Assembly (NCBI RefSeq): GCF_019396385.1
Contig: NZ_JAHKRN010000063.1
Span: 1 to 43,180 of the forward strand
DNA length: 43,180 nt
From: Nonomuraea harbinensis
GTDB lineage: Bacteria; Actinomycetota; Actinomycetes; Streptosporangiales; Streptosporangiaceae
Direction of reading: 5' to 3'
The translations under genes and the position numbers were made by a program. The number at the start of each line of letters is the position of its first letter. Position 1 is the stretch's first letter. A model generated the notes under the pieces. It was given only the letters and a program-made list of their open reading frames with translations. It was not told where the DNA came from and made no database searches. This document shows positions 26,164-33,734 of this stretch, one piece after another.

Positions 26164-27855
26164 ATGAAACTCTACAAAGCAATCGCCGCCACCGCATTAG
26201 CGGCGGCGAGCAGCATCGCCGTGCCCGTGCTGGGCCAAGCCCCCGCCCACGCCGCCTCCGGCGTCGGCGTCATCGCCAACCTGTGGAGCTGGAACTGGAA
26301 CTCGGTGGCCAGGGAGTGCACGGAGGTGCTCGGCCCGGCCGGGTACGGCGCGGTGCAGGTCTCACCGCCCCACGACTCGATGACCAAGGGCGGCACGGTC
26401 TGGTGGGACATCTACCAGCCCGCCCGCTACGAGCTGACCAGCAAGTTCGGTGACGAGGCCGCGTTCAGGCGCATGGTCGACGCCTGCAACGGCGCCGGCG
26501 TGAAGGTCCAGGTGGACGCGGTCATCAACCACATGACCGGCCAGGGCGCCACCAGCTACGGCGGCTACGGCTTCAGCAAGTACAACTACCCGGGGCTCTA
26601 CTCCTCCCAGGACTTCCACCAGCCCACCTGCCAGATCAACCAGGGCGACTACCGCAACGACGCCTGGCGCGTCCAGAACTGCGAGCTGGTGAGCCTGTCG
26701 GATCTGAACACCGGGTCCGAGTACGTCCGGGGCAAGATCGCGGACTACCTGAACAAGCTGACGTCGCTCGGCGTGTCCGGCTTCCGCATCGACGCCGCCA
26801 AGCACATCCACCCCGGCGACCTGTCGGCGATCAAGTCCAGGCTCGTCGGATCGCCCTACATCCACCAGGAGGTCATCCAAGGCGACCAGGAGGCCGTCCA
26901 GCCGAGCCACTACACCGGCGTCGGCGACGTCGACGAGTTCGTGTACGGCCGCAAGCTGCGGGAACAGTTCACCGGCCAGATCAAGAACCTCCGGACCTTC
27001 GGCGAGAGCTGGGGCCTGTCGGTGCCCGGAGACAAGGCCGTGGTGTTCGTCGACAACCACGACACCGAGCGGGGCGGCTCCACGCTCACCTACAAGAACG
27101 GCGACACGTACAAGCTGGCCAACCTCTTCATGCTGGCCTGGCCGTTCGGCACTCCCCAGGTGTACGCCTCGTACACCTGGAACAACAGCGAGGCCGGGCC
27201 GCCCTCGGCAAACGGCGGCCACGCCACCGACGTCAACTGCTCCAACGGCCAATGGACCTGCTTCAACCGGCAGGTCGCCGGCATGGTGGGCTTCCACAAC
27301 GCCGTCAAGGGCACCGGCGTCGCCAACTGGACCGACAACGGGAACAACCTGATCGCCTTCAGCCGCGGCGACAAGGGCTGGGTCGCCATCAACAACGAGG
27401 GCGGCTCCATCACCCGGACCTTCACCACCGGCCTGCCCGCCGGAACGTATCCGAACGTGGCGGGCGGCGGCACGGTGACGGTCGACTCCGGCGGCAGGGC
27501 GACGGTCACCGTGCCCGGCAAGAGCGCGGTCGCCGTCCACACCGGCTCGGCCCCCCAGCCGGGTGACAAGGAAGCCACCGTCTACTACAGGACGGGCTGG
27601 GCCACGGCCAACATCCACTACAGCGTCAACGGCACCTGGACCACCGTCCCAGGCCTGCCCATGGAAACGGCCTGCGCGGGCTGGAAGAAGAAGACCATCA
27701 ACCTCGCCAACGCCACCAGCCTCAAGGCCGCGTTCAACAACGGCGCCGGAACCTGGGACAACAACAACGGCAACGACTACACCCTCGCCACCGGCACCTC
27801 CACCGTCAAGGACGGCGTCGTGACCCCCAACGCCGCCGACCCCTGCGGAAGCTGA
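26164..27855 (+). CDS. Secreted alpha-amylase (GH13) with C-terminal CBM25-like module
   Basis: ATG at 26164 follows GGAGATCCCCGC and opens a 563-residue precursor with a signal peptide (1-31, cleavage after APAHA-A). The catalytic domain is of the Streptomyces amylase type: DAVINHMTG region I, GFRIDAAKH with D210, IHQEVI with E236 and FVDNHDTERGG with D300. An all-beta C domain ends near residue 455. The final about 95 residues (ATVYYRTGWATANIHYSVNG, CAGWKKKTINL, WDNNNGNDY) match a CBM25-type starch-binding module. It degrades starch outside the cell to dextrins for the MalEFG importer. The about 200-base leader has no other gene. Confidence 0.93.
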   Translation: MKLYKAIAATALAAASSIAVPVLGQAPAHAASGVGVIANLWSWNWNSVARECTEVLGPAGYGAVQVSPPHDSMTKGGTVWWDIYQPARYELTSKFGDEAAFRRMVDACNGAGVKVQVDAVINHMTGQGATSYGGYGFSKYNYPGLYSSQDFHQPTCQINQGDYRNDAWRVQNCELVSLSDLNTGSEYVRGKIADYLNKLTSLGVSGFRIDAAKHIHPGDLSAIKSRLVGSPYIHQEVIQGDQEAVQPSHYTGVGDVDEFVYGRKLREQFTGQIKNLRTFGESWGLSVPGDKAVVFVDNHDTERGGSTLTYKNGDTYKLANLFMLAWPFGTPQVYASYTWNNSEAGPPSANGGHATDVNCSNGQWTCFNRQVAGMVGFHNAVKGTGVANWTDNGNNLIAFSRGDKGWVAINNEGGSITRTFTTGLPAGTYPNVAGGGTVTVDSGGRATVTVPGKSAVAVHTGSAPQPGDKEATVYYRTGWATANIHYSVNGTWTTVPGLPMETACAGWKKKTINLANATSLKAAFNNGAGTWDNNNGNDYTLATGTSTVKDGVVTPNAADPCGS

Positions 27856-27879
27856 TTCCCCCGCCTGTTCCGCGAAGGG

Positions 27880-27916
27880 TGTGGCGGGGGCTCCAGACGA
27901 GGCTGCCCCCGCCACA
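27880..27916. terminator. Strong hairpin terminator after the amylase gene
   Basis: TGTGGCGGGGGC (27880-27891) and GCCCCCGCCACA (27905-27916) form a perfect 12-bp stem with a 13-base loop, 25 bases after the amylase stop. It may also serve the convergent fragment on the minus strand. Confidence 0.8.
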
Positions 27917-27964
27917 CCAGGGTCTGACCCGGTCAGAAGGCCGACGCGCCGACCGGCCGTCAGG

Positions 27965-28210
27965 TCACTCGACCATGATGTGATGGAGGGCCTTGGCCGC
28001 CCAGTAGGTGACCTCGCCGAGGTCCGGCGGCGTGTCCTCGAACGTGAACGTGCCGTCCTTCCGCGTCGTCACGCCGGCGATCGGCTCTTTCGTCCCGTGG
28101 ACCAGGCGCCGGGTCACCGCGAGCGGCTTGAGCCCGAGCGCCTTGCCGTCGGTACGGGTGAGCCGCCCCTCGACGGTGACCGGCGAGCAGGACGTCGAGC
28201 CGGAGCGGGC
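27965..28210 (-). pseudogene. Remnant of a secreted protein with bacterial Ig-like repeats
   Basis: A minus frame reads VTVEGRLTRTDGKALGLKPL then VTTRKDGTFTFEDTPPDLGE and ends VTYWAAKALHHIMVE. VEGRLTR-DG...DGTFTFxDTPP...VTY is the repeat unit of actinobacterial surface proteins with Ig-like or YncE-type beta repeats. Only about one unit is left: the frame extends upstream to 28327, but that part is unlike the family, with no signal peptide or start. I read it as the tail of a deleted gene. Confidence 0.45.
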
Positions 28211-28347
28211 GCGAGCCGACGGCGGCTGAACCGGCGGTATCCGTACGGCCGGAAGTGAGCGTACTGTCACCTTTCGGATGCATGAAGTGATGACCCCGTC
28301 TTGGGATTCCTGTGACGGGAGCATCACTTTCTGTGCACTCTGGCGGA

Positions 28348-28554
28348 ATGCAACTACTGGTGTGGTTCGCCATCGTCATGGCCGTCGTCTACCTGGGGTC
28401 CTGCTACTTCCACCCCTATATGAAGTGTCCGCGCTGCAATCGCTCAAAAGAGTCGCATTCGACCACTTTCAAGGGGGCTTTCGGCAAATGCCGGGCGTGC
28501 GGCGGGGTCGGGCATTCGGTGAGGTTCGGGGCGAAAATCCTCGGCCGGAAGTGA
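28348..28554 (+). CDS. Small membrane protein with zinc-ribbon motif
   Basis: The 68-residue product starts MQLLVWFAIVMAVVYLGSCY, a single membrane helix, followed by a cytoplasmic or extracytoplasmic zinc-ribbon-like pair CPRCN and CRACGG separated by about 20 residues, and a basic end GAKILGRK. ATG at 28348 is preferred over an upstream in-frame start because it begins with the membrane helix. Four-cysteine knuckles of this kind usually bind zinc. The function is unknown; similar short proteins are common in actinomycetes. It is followed by a strong hairpin. Confidence 0.6.
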   Translation: MQLLVWFAIVMAVVYLGSCYFHPYMKCPRCNRSKESHSTTFKGAFGKCRACGGVGHSVRFGAKILGRK

Positions 28555-28588
28555 CTGTTCCGGAGTCCGGCCGACAGTCGTCTCCAAT

Positions 28589-28625
28589 CCGCGGCGGTGG
28601 CGGGCCTCGCCTGCCACCGCCGCGG
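28589..28625. terminator. Bidirectional hairpin terminator
   Basis: CCGCGGCGGTGGC (28589-28601) pairs perfectly with GCCACCGCCGCGG (28613-28625), a 13-bp stem with an 11-base loop. It lies between the convergent zinc-ribbon and ArsR genes and can stop transcription from both. Confidence 0.8.
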
Positions 28626-28640
28626 AGTCCGGGATCGCGG

Positions 28641-28991
28641 CTACCGGGGAGGGTCGGGCGCCAGGCTCCCGTCGGGGGCGATGTGATCGAAGATCTGGCG
28701 GATCAGGGTGACCACATGGGGGTCCTCCACCGCGTACAGCGTCCGGCGGCCGTCCCGGCGTGCGGTGATGAGGCCGGCCAGGCGGAGCTTGGCCAGGTGC
28801 TGGGAGACCGTGGCGATGCCGATGCCCACGTGCGTGGCCAGCGTGCTGACGTCGTAGGAACCGTGGGTGATCAGCCACATCAGGTGCAGCCGGACCGGGC
28901 TGGCCATCAGGGCGAACGTCTCGGCCGCCGCCCTCAGCTGCGCGGGGGTCGGGTGCTCGGCGCCGGGTGAACCCGGTGTGGAGGTCGGCAT
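28641..28991 (-). CDS. ArsR/SmtB family transcriptional regulator
   Basis: The 116-residue protein starts MPTSTPGSPGAEHPTPAQL (ATG 28989-28991) and has the ArsR winged helix: FALMASPVRLHLMWLITHGS, then YDVSTLATHVGIGIATVSQHLAKLRLAGLI and wing TARRDGRRTLYAVED. The family usually represses metal-efflux or detoxification genes. The common metal-binding Cys box (CVC) is missing, so a non-metal or unusual metal signal is likely. No obvious efflux partner is adjacent; the divergent CPBP-type gene is broken. Confidence 0.85.
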   Translation of the reverse strand: MPTSTPGSPGAEHPTPAQLRAAAETFALMASPVRLHLMWLITHGSYDVSTLATHVGIGIATVSQHLAKLRLAGLITARRDGRRTLYAVEDPHVVTLIRQIFDHIAPDGSLAPDPPR

Positions 28992-29344
28992 GGCCTCTCC
29001 ATTGTCCCGCGACGCCCGCACGTCGACACGCTGAGAACCTCGCGTTCTCCGGCGGCGGGGACCGGTCACCGGCCGGTGGGCGAGACCTTCGGCCACGCAG
29101 TCATGCCTGGCCGAGTCTCCCCGCGGGTCCCGGCCGGGTCGTCCACCGCCCGGGAAGGACTCCTCCACTTGGCTCCCACCAAGCCGCCCCAGCCGTCGAA
29201 CTGCGGCACGGACAGCACCATGAAGACCTCGACGTCGCGGCTGCCGGCCGACGCCCGCTCCCAAAAGGCGTGACCGACCCGGCCCTCTCCCTGGCGCGGG
29301 CACGGGCCTTCGCCGACGACCCCCTGAGAAACGGAGACGTCTTC

Positions 29345-29819
29345 GTGCTGTCCGACCTTCTGTCCTACGGCGTACGGATCCTGCCCGGACTGCTGCTGAT
29401 CGGCGCGTGCTTCGCGCTGGCGCGCGCCGAGCGGGACCCGCTCCTGCGCATCGTGACCCTCGTCCTCGGCTTCGTGCTGATCAGGGATGCGATGACACCG
29501 CTCGGGTTCTGGCGGCCCGGCGTCGCGGGAGGGGCGCCCTGGCTGCGTTTCACCGACGAGGCGGGCATCCTGCTGCTGTTCGCCGTGGGTACGGTGGTGC
29601 TGACCGCCGCCGTGCTGACCCTGGTTGCTGTCGGCCCTGCTGTTCGCCGCCTGCCACGTCTTCCTGGCCTCGACCGTGACCGACATCGGCTGGCCGCTGC
29701 TGGCCTTCACCCTGTACGAGGGGCTGATCTGCGCCTTCCTGCGGCTGCGGTCAGGCGTGACCGCAGCCGCCCTCGCCCACGGAACCGGGATCTTCCTGCT
29801 GGCCGGCGCGCTGGTCTGA
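29345..29819 (+). pseudogene. CPBP-family membrane protease, broken by an internal deletion
   Basis: GTG at 29345 (GGAG 9 bases upstream; an upstream in-frame GTG at 29270 is possible) starts LSDLLSYGVRILPGLLLIG and runs through three to four hydrophobic segments to VLTAAVLTLV. There the frame is lost and a second frame continues from about 29625 with LLSALLFAACHVFLAS and LRLRSGVTAAALAHGTGIF, the usual C-terminal half with FxxxCH and AHGTG. The segment that normally joins them, carrying the EExxxR active-site motif, is absent. The gap and frame change at about 29620 indicate a deletion of roughly 30-45 codons. The gene cannot make an active CPBP (CAAX-like) protease. Confidence 0.65.
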
Positions 29820-29822
29820 GCC

Positions 29823-30218
29823 TCAGGGCACGCAGTCGGGGACGGTGTCCCGCAAGCCCAGCCGGCCCTCGTAGATGGCCACCTTGTGGGTTATCAGCTT
29901 GAGTGACTCGTCGAGTTCGTGGAGCTGGGCGAGCACCCGTTCCCGATGTCCGCGCAGCACCTCCAGCCGTTCCGCCTCGTTGCCCTGGCCCGCCCTGACA
30001 AGCTCGGTGTAGCGCCGGATGTCGGTCAAAGGCATGCCGGAGGCCCGCAGCCGGACGCACACGCCCAGCCAGTCGACGTCACCCTCGTCGTAGACCCGGT
30101 GTCCCGCGGTTCCCCGCCGTACCGGCTGGGCCAGCAGCCCTTCTCGCTCGTAGAACCGGAGGGTGTGCACGCTGAGCCCGGTGCGTTCGGCGACCTGGCC
30201 GATGCTCAATCCCGACAT
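29823..30218 (-). CDS. MerR family transcriptional regulator
   Basis: The 131-residue product has the MerR winged helix (LSIGQVAERTGLSVHTLRFY, EREGLL, GHRVYDEGDVDWLGVC), the SGMPLTDIRRYTELVRAGQG coupling helix and a dimerising coiled coil (ERVLAQLHELDESLKLITHK). The short C-terminus GLRDTVPDCVP has only one Cys, so metal sensing is not evident. It diverges from an aldo/keto reductase gene across a promoter with a perfect palindrome, a standard arrangement in which MerR proteins activate an oxidoreductase under stress. Confidence 0.88.
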   Translation of the reverse strand: MSGLSIGQVAERTGLSVHTLRFYEREGLLAQPVRRGTAGHRVYDEGDVDWLGVCVRLRASGMPLTDIRRYTELVRAGQGNEAERLEVLRGHRERVLAQLHELDESLKLITHKVAIYEGRLGLRDTVPDCVP

Positions 30219-30233
30219 GCGGCTCAGTTTGCC

Positions 30234-30249
30234 CTAGAGTCGGCTCTAG
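30234..30249. promoter_or_regulatory. MerR operator palindrome CTAGAG-TCGG-CTCTAG
   Basis: The 6-bp arms are exact reverse complements around a 4-base centre. The site lies between the divergent merR and aldo/keto reductase starts, 19 bases from the reductase ATG and 16 from the merR ATG. MerR-type sites usually overlap the spacer of the target promoter, which fits. Confidence 0.75.
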
Positions 30250-30267
30250 CTTCTACGGTTCCGACGT

Positions 30268-31314
30268 ATGAGATATCGCATCCTCGGCGGCACCGGCATA
30301 GAGGTCAGCACCCACTGCCTCGGCACCATGATGTTCGGCTCGGCCGGCAACCCGGACCACGATGACAGCATCCGCATCATCCACGCCGCCCTCGACCAGG
30401 GGATCAACTTCATCGACACCGCCGACATGTACTCGGCGGGCGAGTCCGAGGAGATCGTGGGCAAGGCGCTGCAGGGCCGGCGGGACGACGTGGTGCTGTC
30501 GACCAAGGTGCACTTCCCGATGGGGGAAGGGCCCAACCGGAGCGGCAACTCGCGGCGCTGGATCACGCGCGCGGTCGAGGCGAGTCTCAAGCGGCTGCGC
30601 ACCGACTGGATCGACCTGTACCAGATCCACCGCCCCGACCACCGGACCGACATCGAGGAGACCCTCTCCGCGCTGACCGATCTCGTACGGCAGGGCAAGA
30701 TCCGCGCCTTCGGCAGCTCGGCCTTCCCGGCGCACGAGACGGTCGAGGCCTACCATGTGGCCCGGCAGCGCGGCCTGTACCGGTTCCGCACCGAGCAGCC
30801 GCCGTACAACATCCTGGCCCGCGGCATCGAGGGCGACGTCCTGCCCACGGCGCAGCGGCTCGGTATGGGCGTGCTCACCTACAGCCCGCTGGGCTGGGGG
30901 TTCCTGACCGGCCGTTACCGCAAGGGACAGGTCGACCTGTCGCAGGGCCGCGCCGCTCGCGCGCCGGAACGGTTCGACCCGTCCATCCCGGTCAACGCGG
31001 CCAAGCTGGAGGTCGTCGAGGAGCTGGTGAAACTGGCGGACGAGCTCGGCCGCACCCTGCCGGAGCTGGCCGTCGCCTTCGTCGTGTCACACCCGGCGGT
31101 CACCTCGGTCATCCTCGGCCCGCGCACGATGGAGCAGTTGGAGGGCTTGCTGAAGGGCGCCTCGCTGGTGCTCGACGACACCGTGCTCGACCGGATCGAC
31201 GAGCTCGTGCCGCCCGGCACCGACGTCTATCCCCCTGTCGCTCTCTGGAGTCCCGCGCCCCTGACCGACCCCGCGCTGCGCCGCCGCCCGCCCGGCGACC
31301 GCTCCGCGAGCTGA
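30268..31314 (+). CDS. Aldo/keto reductase
   Basis: The 348-residue protein begins MRYRILGGTGIEVSTHCLGT and carries the AKR tetrad D50 and Y55 (FIDTADMYSAGESEEIVG), K80 (VVLSTKVHF) and H121 (DLYQIHRPDH). The NADPH-binding end is SVILGPRTMEQLEG. It should reduce aldehydes or ketones with NADPH in the cytoplasm; the closest remembered group is the AKR11/12-like oxidoreductases. It diverges from MerR and is probably its activation target. A 10-bp perfect hairpin follows. Confidence 0.88.
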   Translation: MRYRILGGTGIEVSTHCLGTMMFGSAGNPDHDDSIRIIHAALDQGINFIDTADMYSAGESEEIVGKALQGRRDDVVLSTKVHFPMGEGPNRSGNSRRWITRAVEASLKRLRTDWIDLYQIHRPDHRTDIEETLSALTDLVRQGKIRAFGSSAFPAHETVEAYHVARQRGLYRFRTEQPPYNILARGIEGDVLPTAQRLGMGVLTYSPLGWGFLTGRYRKGQVDLSQGRAARAPERFDPSIPVNAAKLEVVEELVKLADELGRTLPELAVAFVVSHPAVTSVILGPRTMEQLEGLLKGASLVLDDTVLDRIDELVPPGTDVYPPVALWSPAPLTDPALRRRPPGDRSAS

Positions 31315-31318
31315 GCCT

Positions 31319-31343
31319 CCGGTCCCGGGGAAGCCGGGACCGG
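31319..31343. terminator. Bidirectional hairpin terminator
   Basis: CCGGTCCCGG (31319-31328) and CCGGGACCGG (31334-31343) form a perfect 10-bp stem with loop GGAAG, five bases after the aldo/keto reductase stop and before the convergent SDR gene. Confidence 0.85.
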
Positions 31344-31363
31344 GTCACAAGGTCGAGGTCGGC

Positions 31364-31990
31364 TCAGGGCTGGATGTCGAGCCACTCCTGGAAGGTGGGC
31401 CCGGCCAGTTCGGCGTGCGGGCCGGGCAGGAAGGCGCCGTCGGCGGCGAGCCCGGCATCGGGCATGCCGGACCCGTCGACGCCGACGACCTTGACGCCCC
31501 GGCGGGCGCCGAGGAGCCGGGCCGCCTCCGCCATGGTCTCCTTGCGGGGTCCGGCGATCTCGGGGATCGGTGTTCCCGGGGCGTCGGGGGCGGTGGCCAG
31601 GTCGGCCAGTTCCTCGGCCACGGTGCGGCAGGCGACGAGCTGGGTGGGCAGGGCCGGGATGTGGGCGACGTCGCCCTCCTGCCAGTCCAGCAACTGGCCG
31701 ATGAACTCGTGGAACTGCGCGGCCCGCAGGATGCGGACGGGGAGCGGGCCGGACAGCAGCAGTTCCTCGTGCGCCTTCTTGGCGGCGAGGAAACCGGCGG
31801 TGGCCTGGTCGGCGCCGATGATGACGTCCACCCCGGTGAGCGCCTCGGCCAGGCCCTGACCGGTGATGACGTCCACGCCGGTGGCGCGGGACATCGGCAC
31901 GACCTGGTGCCCCCGTTCCGTGAGGACGTCGACGACGTGGCGGCCCAGCCGCCCGGTCGCCCCTGCCACCGCGAACGTGGTGATGCTCAT
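31364..31990 (-). CDS. NmrA-like SDR, probably with an internal deletion of about 40 residues
   Basis: The 208-residue product starts MSITTFAVAGATGRLGRHVV (ATG 31988-31990), an NAD(P)-binding GATGxxG motif. It continues with the substrate-side half PVRILRAAQFHEFIGQLLDW and a C-terminal FLPGPHAELAGPTFQEWLDI. Family members are about 245-255 residues. Between TGVDVI and IGADQATAGFLAAKKAHEEL the expected strand-helix segment (FFTAxTRNLLxAxxxxGVxHHVALSIVG-like) is missing, although the frame is kept. The N-terminal Rossmann strands and the later KxxxE helix are retained. The gene lies after a truncated carboxymuconolactone decarboxylase gene. Activity is doubtful, and the family comparison is from memory. 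Confidence 0.65.
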   Translation of the reverse strand: MSITTFAVAGATGRLGRHVVDVLTERGHQVVPMSRATGVDVITGQGLAEALTGVDVIIGADQATAGFLAAKKAHEELLLSGPLPVRILRAAQFHEFIGQLLDWQEGDVAHIPALPTQLVACRTVAEELADLATAPDAPGTPIPEIAGPRKETMAEAARLLGARRGVKVVGVDGSGMPDAGLAADGAFLPGPHAELAGPTFQEWLDIQP

Positions 31991-32004
31991 GCCGGGCGCC
32001 TCTC

Positions 32005-32262
32005 TTACTCGCTGTAGTTCTGGCCGGGGGGCATGCCGGGGATCGGCTTGGCGATGAGGGCGGCGGGGGTGAAGAAGCCGATGTGGGCGATCGCCATGAT
32101 GAGCGACCACATCGCCTTGTCGTCGTAGTGCGCCGACGCCCTGGCGTACAGCTCGTCGGGGACGCGCTCACCGGACGGGTTCGGGGTGAGGACCGCCTCC
32201 ACGAGCTCCAGAGCGACCCGTTCGGCGTCGGTGAAGCAGGTGGCGTCGTGCCAGGTGGCCAT
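32005..32262 (-). pseudogene. Carboxymuconolactone decarboxylase/AhpD-like protein, N-terminus lost
   Basis: The last 85 residues (MATWHDATCFTDAERVALEL ... PGQNYSE) correspond to the C-terminal half of the family (WREAPCFTDAERAAL-ALTEAVT in typical members). Upstream, the same frame still reads RRIGEPEERITA, which is family-like, but further up the sequence no longer resembles the family. The CxxC-containing helix (NGCAYCxDMH) is gone and a TGA interrupts the frame before 32430. An ATG at 32260-32262 could start the 85-residue stub. CMD, SDR and a divergent SigJ-type factor form a recurrent actinobacterial stress module, and all three look damaged here. Confidence 0.6.
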
Positions 32263-32562
32263 GGCGGTGATGCGCTCCTCCGGTTCCCCGATCCTGCGCA
32301 GGTTGCCGGTCTCTCTGGTGGTGAAGTACGTGCTGCCGAGGGTCTGCCCGGCGAGCGCGACCGCCGGCCGGTCGTGGGCGTGGACATGGGGAAGACTTCC
32401 CTTCTCGTCGTGGTGCCGTACGGATCACGAGACGCCGGCGCCCTGATCCCCGTAACAGCGCGGCTCTGTGACGTAGGACACCTGCCGTGGCTGTTACGCA
32501 GCGACGGGGAGCGACGTCTTGTGCGTGTGGCCGTGCTGAGAACGACCGGGCAGGAGCCGGAC

Positions 32563-33192
32563 ATGAGCGAGCGCGAAGGAAGGGCGGACCCGGCCGGGCC
32601 GCTCGATAGGGCCGGCCGCGTGGACTCCGCCACCGAGGCGTTCGTCGCCCATCGCAACCTGCTGTTCACCGTCGTCCACGAGATGCTCGGCTCGGCCGCG
32701 GACGCCGAGGACGTCCTGCAGGAGAGCTGGCTGCGGTGGGTGGACGTCGAGCTCGCCGAGAGCGTCTCGATGGCGATGCTGCTGGTGCTGGAGACGCTTC
32801 AGCCGACCGAGCGGGCGGTGTTCGTGCTGCGCGAGGTGTTCGAACTGGACTACGACGAGATCGCCGAAGCCGTCGGCAAGAGCCCGAACGCGGTCCGCCA
32901 GATCGCCTACCGGGCGCGGGCGCACGTCGCGGCCCGCCGGCCCCGCGGCATCGCCTCCCCGGCCGAGACCCGAGCCGCGCTCCAGGCCGTCAAGCGAGTG
33001 GAACGCGACGCGGAGAGGTCGGTCGAGCTGGTGCAGATCAATGGCGGGCCCGGGCTGCTCGTACGGGTCGACGGCGAGATCGACGGGGTGGTGGCGGTGC
33101 GCGTGGAGAACGGCTACGTCACCGGCGCCTACCACGTGCGTAATCCCGAGAAGCTGTCGCGTGTGGAGCGGGAGACCGCCGTGACCCGCTGA
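32563..33192 (+). CDS. SigJ-type ECF sigma factor with two apparent internal deletions
   Basis: ATG 32563 follows AGGAG and gives 209 residues; SigJ-type factors are normally about 290-310. Region 2 begins FVAHRNLLFTVVHEMLGSAADAEDVLQES then RWVDV, but jumps directly to ELAESVSMAMLLVLETLQPT. The end of region 2 and the linker (about 45 residues) are missing. Region 4 is intact (ERAVFVLREVFELDYDEIAE, GKSPNAVRQIAYRARAHV). A second jump from ETRAALQAV to ERSVELVQINGGPGLLVRVD removes about 60 residues of the SnoaL-like C-terminal domain; the end EKLSRVERETAV is normal. Both gaps keep the frame. With sigma region 2.3-2.4 incomplete it probably cannot open promoters. Confidence 0.7.
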   Translation: MSEREGRADPAGPLDRAGRVDSATEAFVAHRNLLFTVVHEMLGSAADAEDVLQESWLRWVDVELAESVSMAMLLVLETLQPTERAVFVLREVFELDYDEIAEAVGKSPNAVRQIAYRARAHVAARRPRGIASPAETRAALQAVKRVERDAERSVELVQINGGPGLLVRVDGEIDGVVAVRVENGYVTGAYHVRNPEKLSRVERETAVTR

Positions 33193-33206
33193 GCGACTCC
33201 ATGGAC

Positions 33207-33450
33207 CTATGGCGCGAGCAGCGGCGACGGCTTGTCGAGGAGGCCGTCGAAGGTGAGCGGGCGGTGCGGGTGCAGGCAGGGGTTGCCGTCGCTGAGCCAG
33301 ACGGTCCGCTCGTCCAGATCCATGATCACGGATGTGACGGTCGCCCACCGCTCGTCCGAGCCGGCTCGTACGTCCGGGTGGGAGCAGACGCTGCAGGGTC
33401 CGCAGTGCTGACCCCAGGGCATGCCGTGACCGGCCGGAGACCAAGGTGAT
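33207..33450 (-). pseudogene. C-terminal remnant of a C45 acyltransferase-like protein
   Basis: On the minus strand the frame to stop 33207 reads CSHPDVRAGSDERWATVTSV and MDLDERTVWLSDGNPCLHPH. The combination C-HPD...ERWAT-xSvvMDL...G.PC is what I remember from the C-terminus of C45 autoproteolytic acyltransferases (penicillin acyltransferase-like). The rest of the about 350-residue protein, including the nucleophile Cys, is not present. The remnant fills much of the 540-base gap after the sigma factor gene; I see nothing else in that gap. Confidence 0.45.
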
Positions 33451-33734
33451 CGATCATTCGGACCCGGGGAGAGCGGACTTCGACGGCCCACCTGCCCGTC
33501 CGAGGCAGCCCGCGTGACAACCAGATAGCCGGGCCGGAGGGTTTCCCGTGTTCGACCGTTCTTCCTCAGTCAGAACCACATCACCCCGTCCAGCGATCTC
33601 CGCCTGGAGCTCTCTCCGCCGTGACCGCCGAACCGGCAACGCCGAGGATATGCGGCACAAAGGCTTGCACGCGTTCATCGCGGTGGTCATTCTCATGACA
33701 TCGACGTCCCCCGACCGAAACCCGCCTGACACCC

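Noticed and set aside
26362..27915. 517-codon minus ORF opposite the amylase
   Set aside because: Val/Gly/Ala/Asp-rich shadow of the amylase gene.
28992..29344. Possible minus-strand protein tail (VPQFDGWGGLVGAKWRSPSR) before the CPBP gene
   Set aside because: Looks protein-like for about 50 codons, but there is no start and no recognised family; it could be another remnant but is too weak to call.
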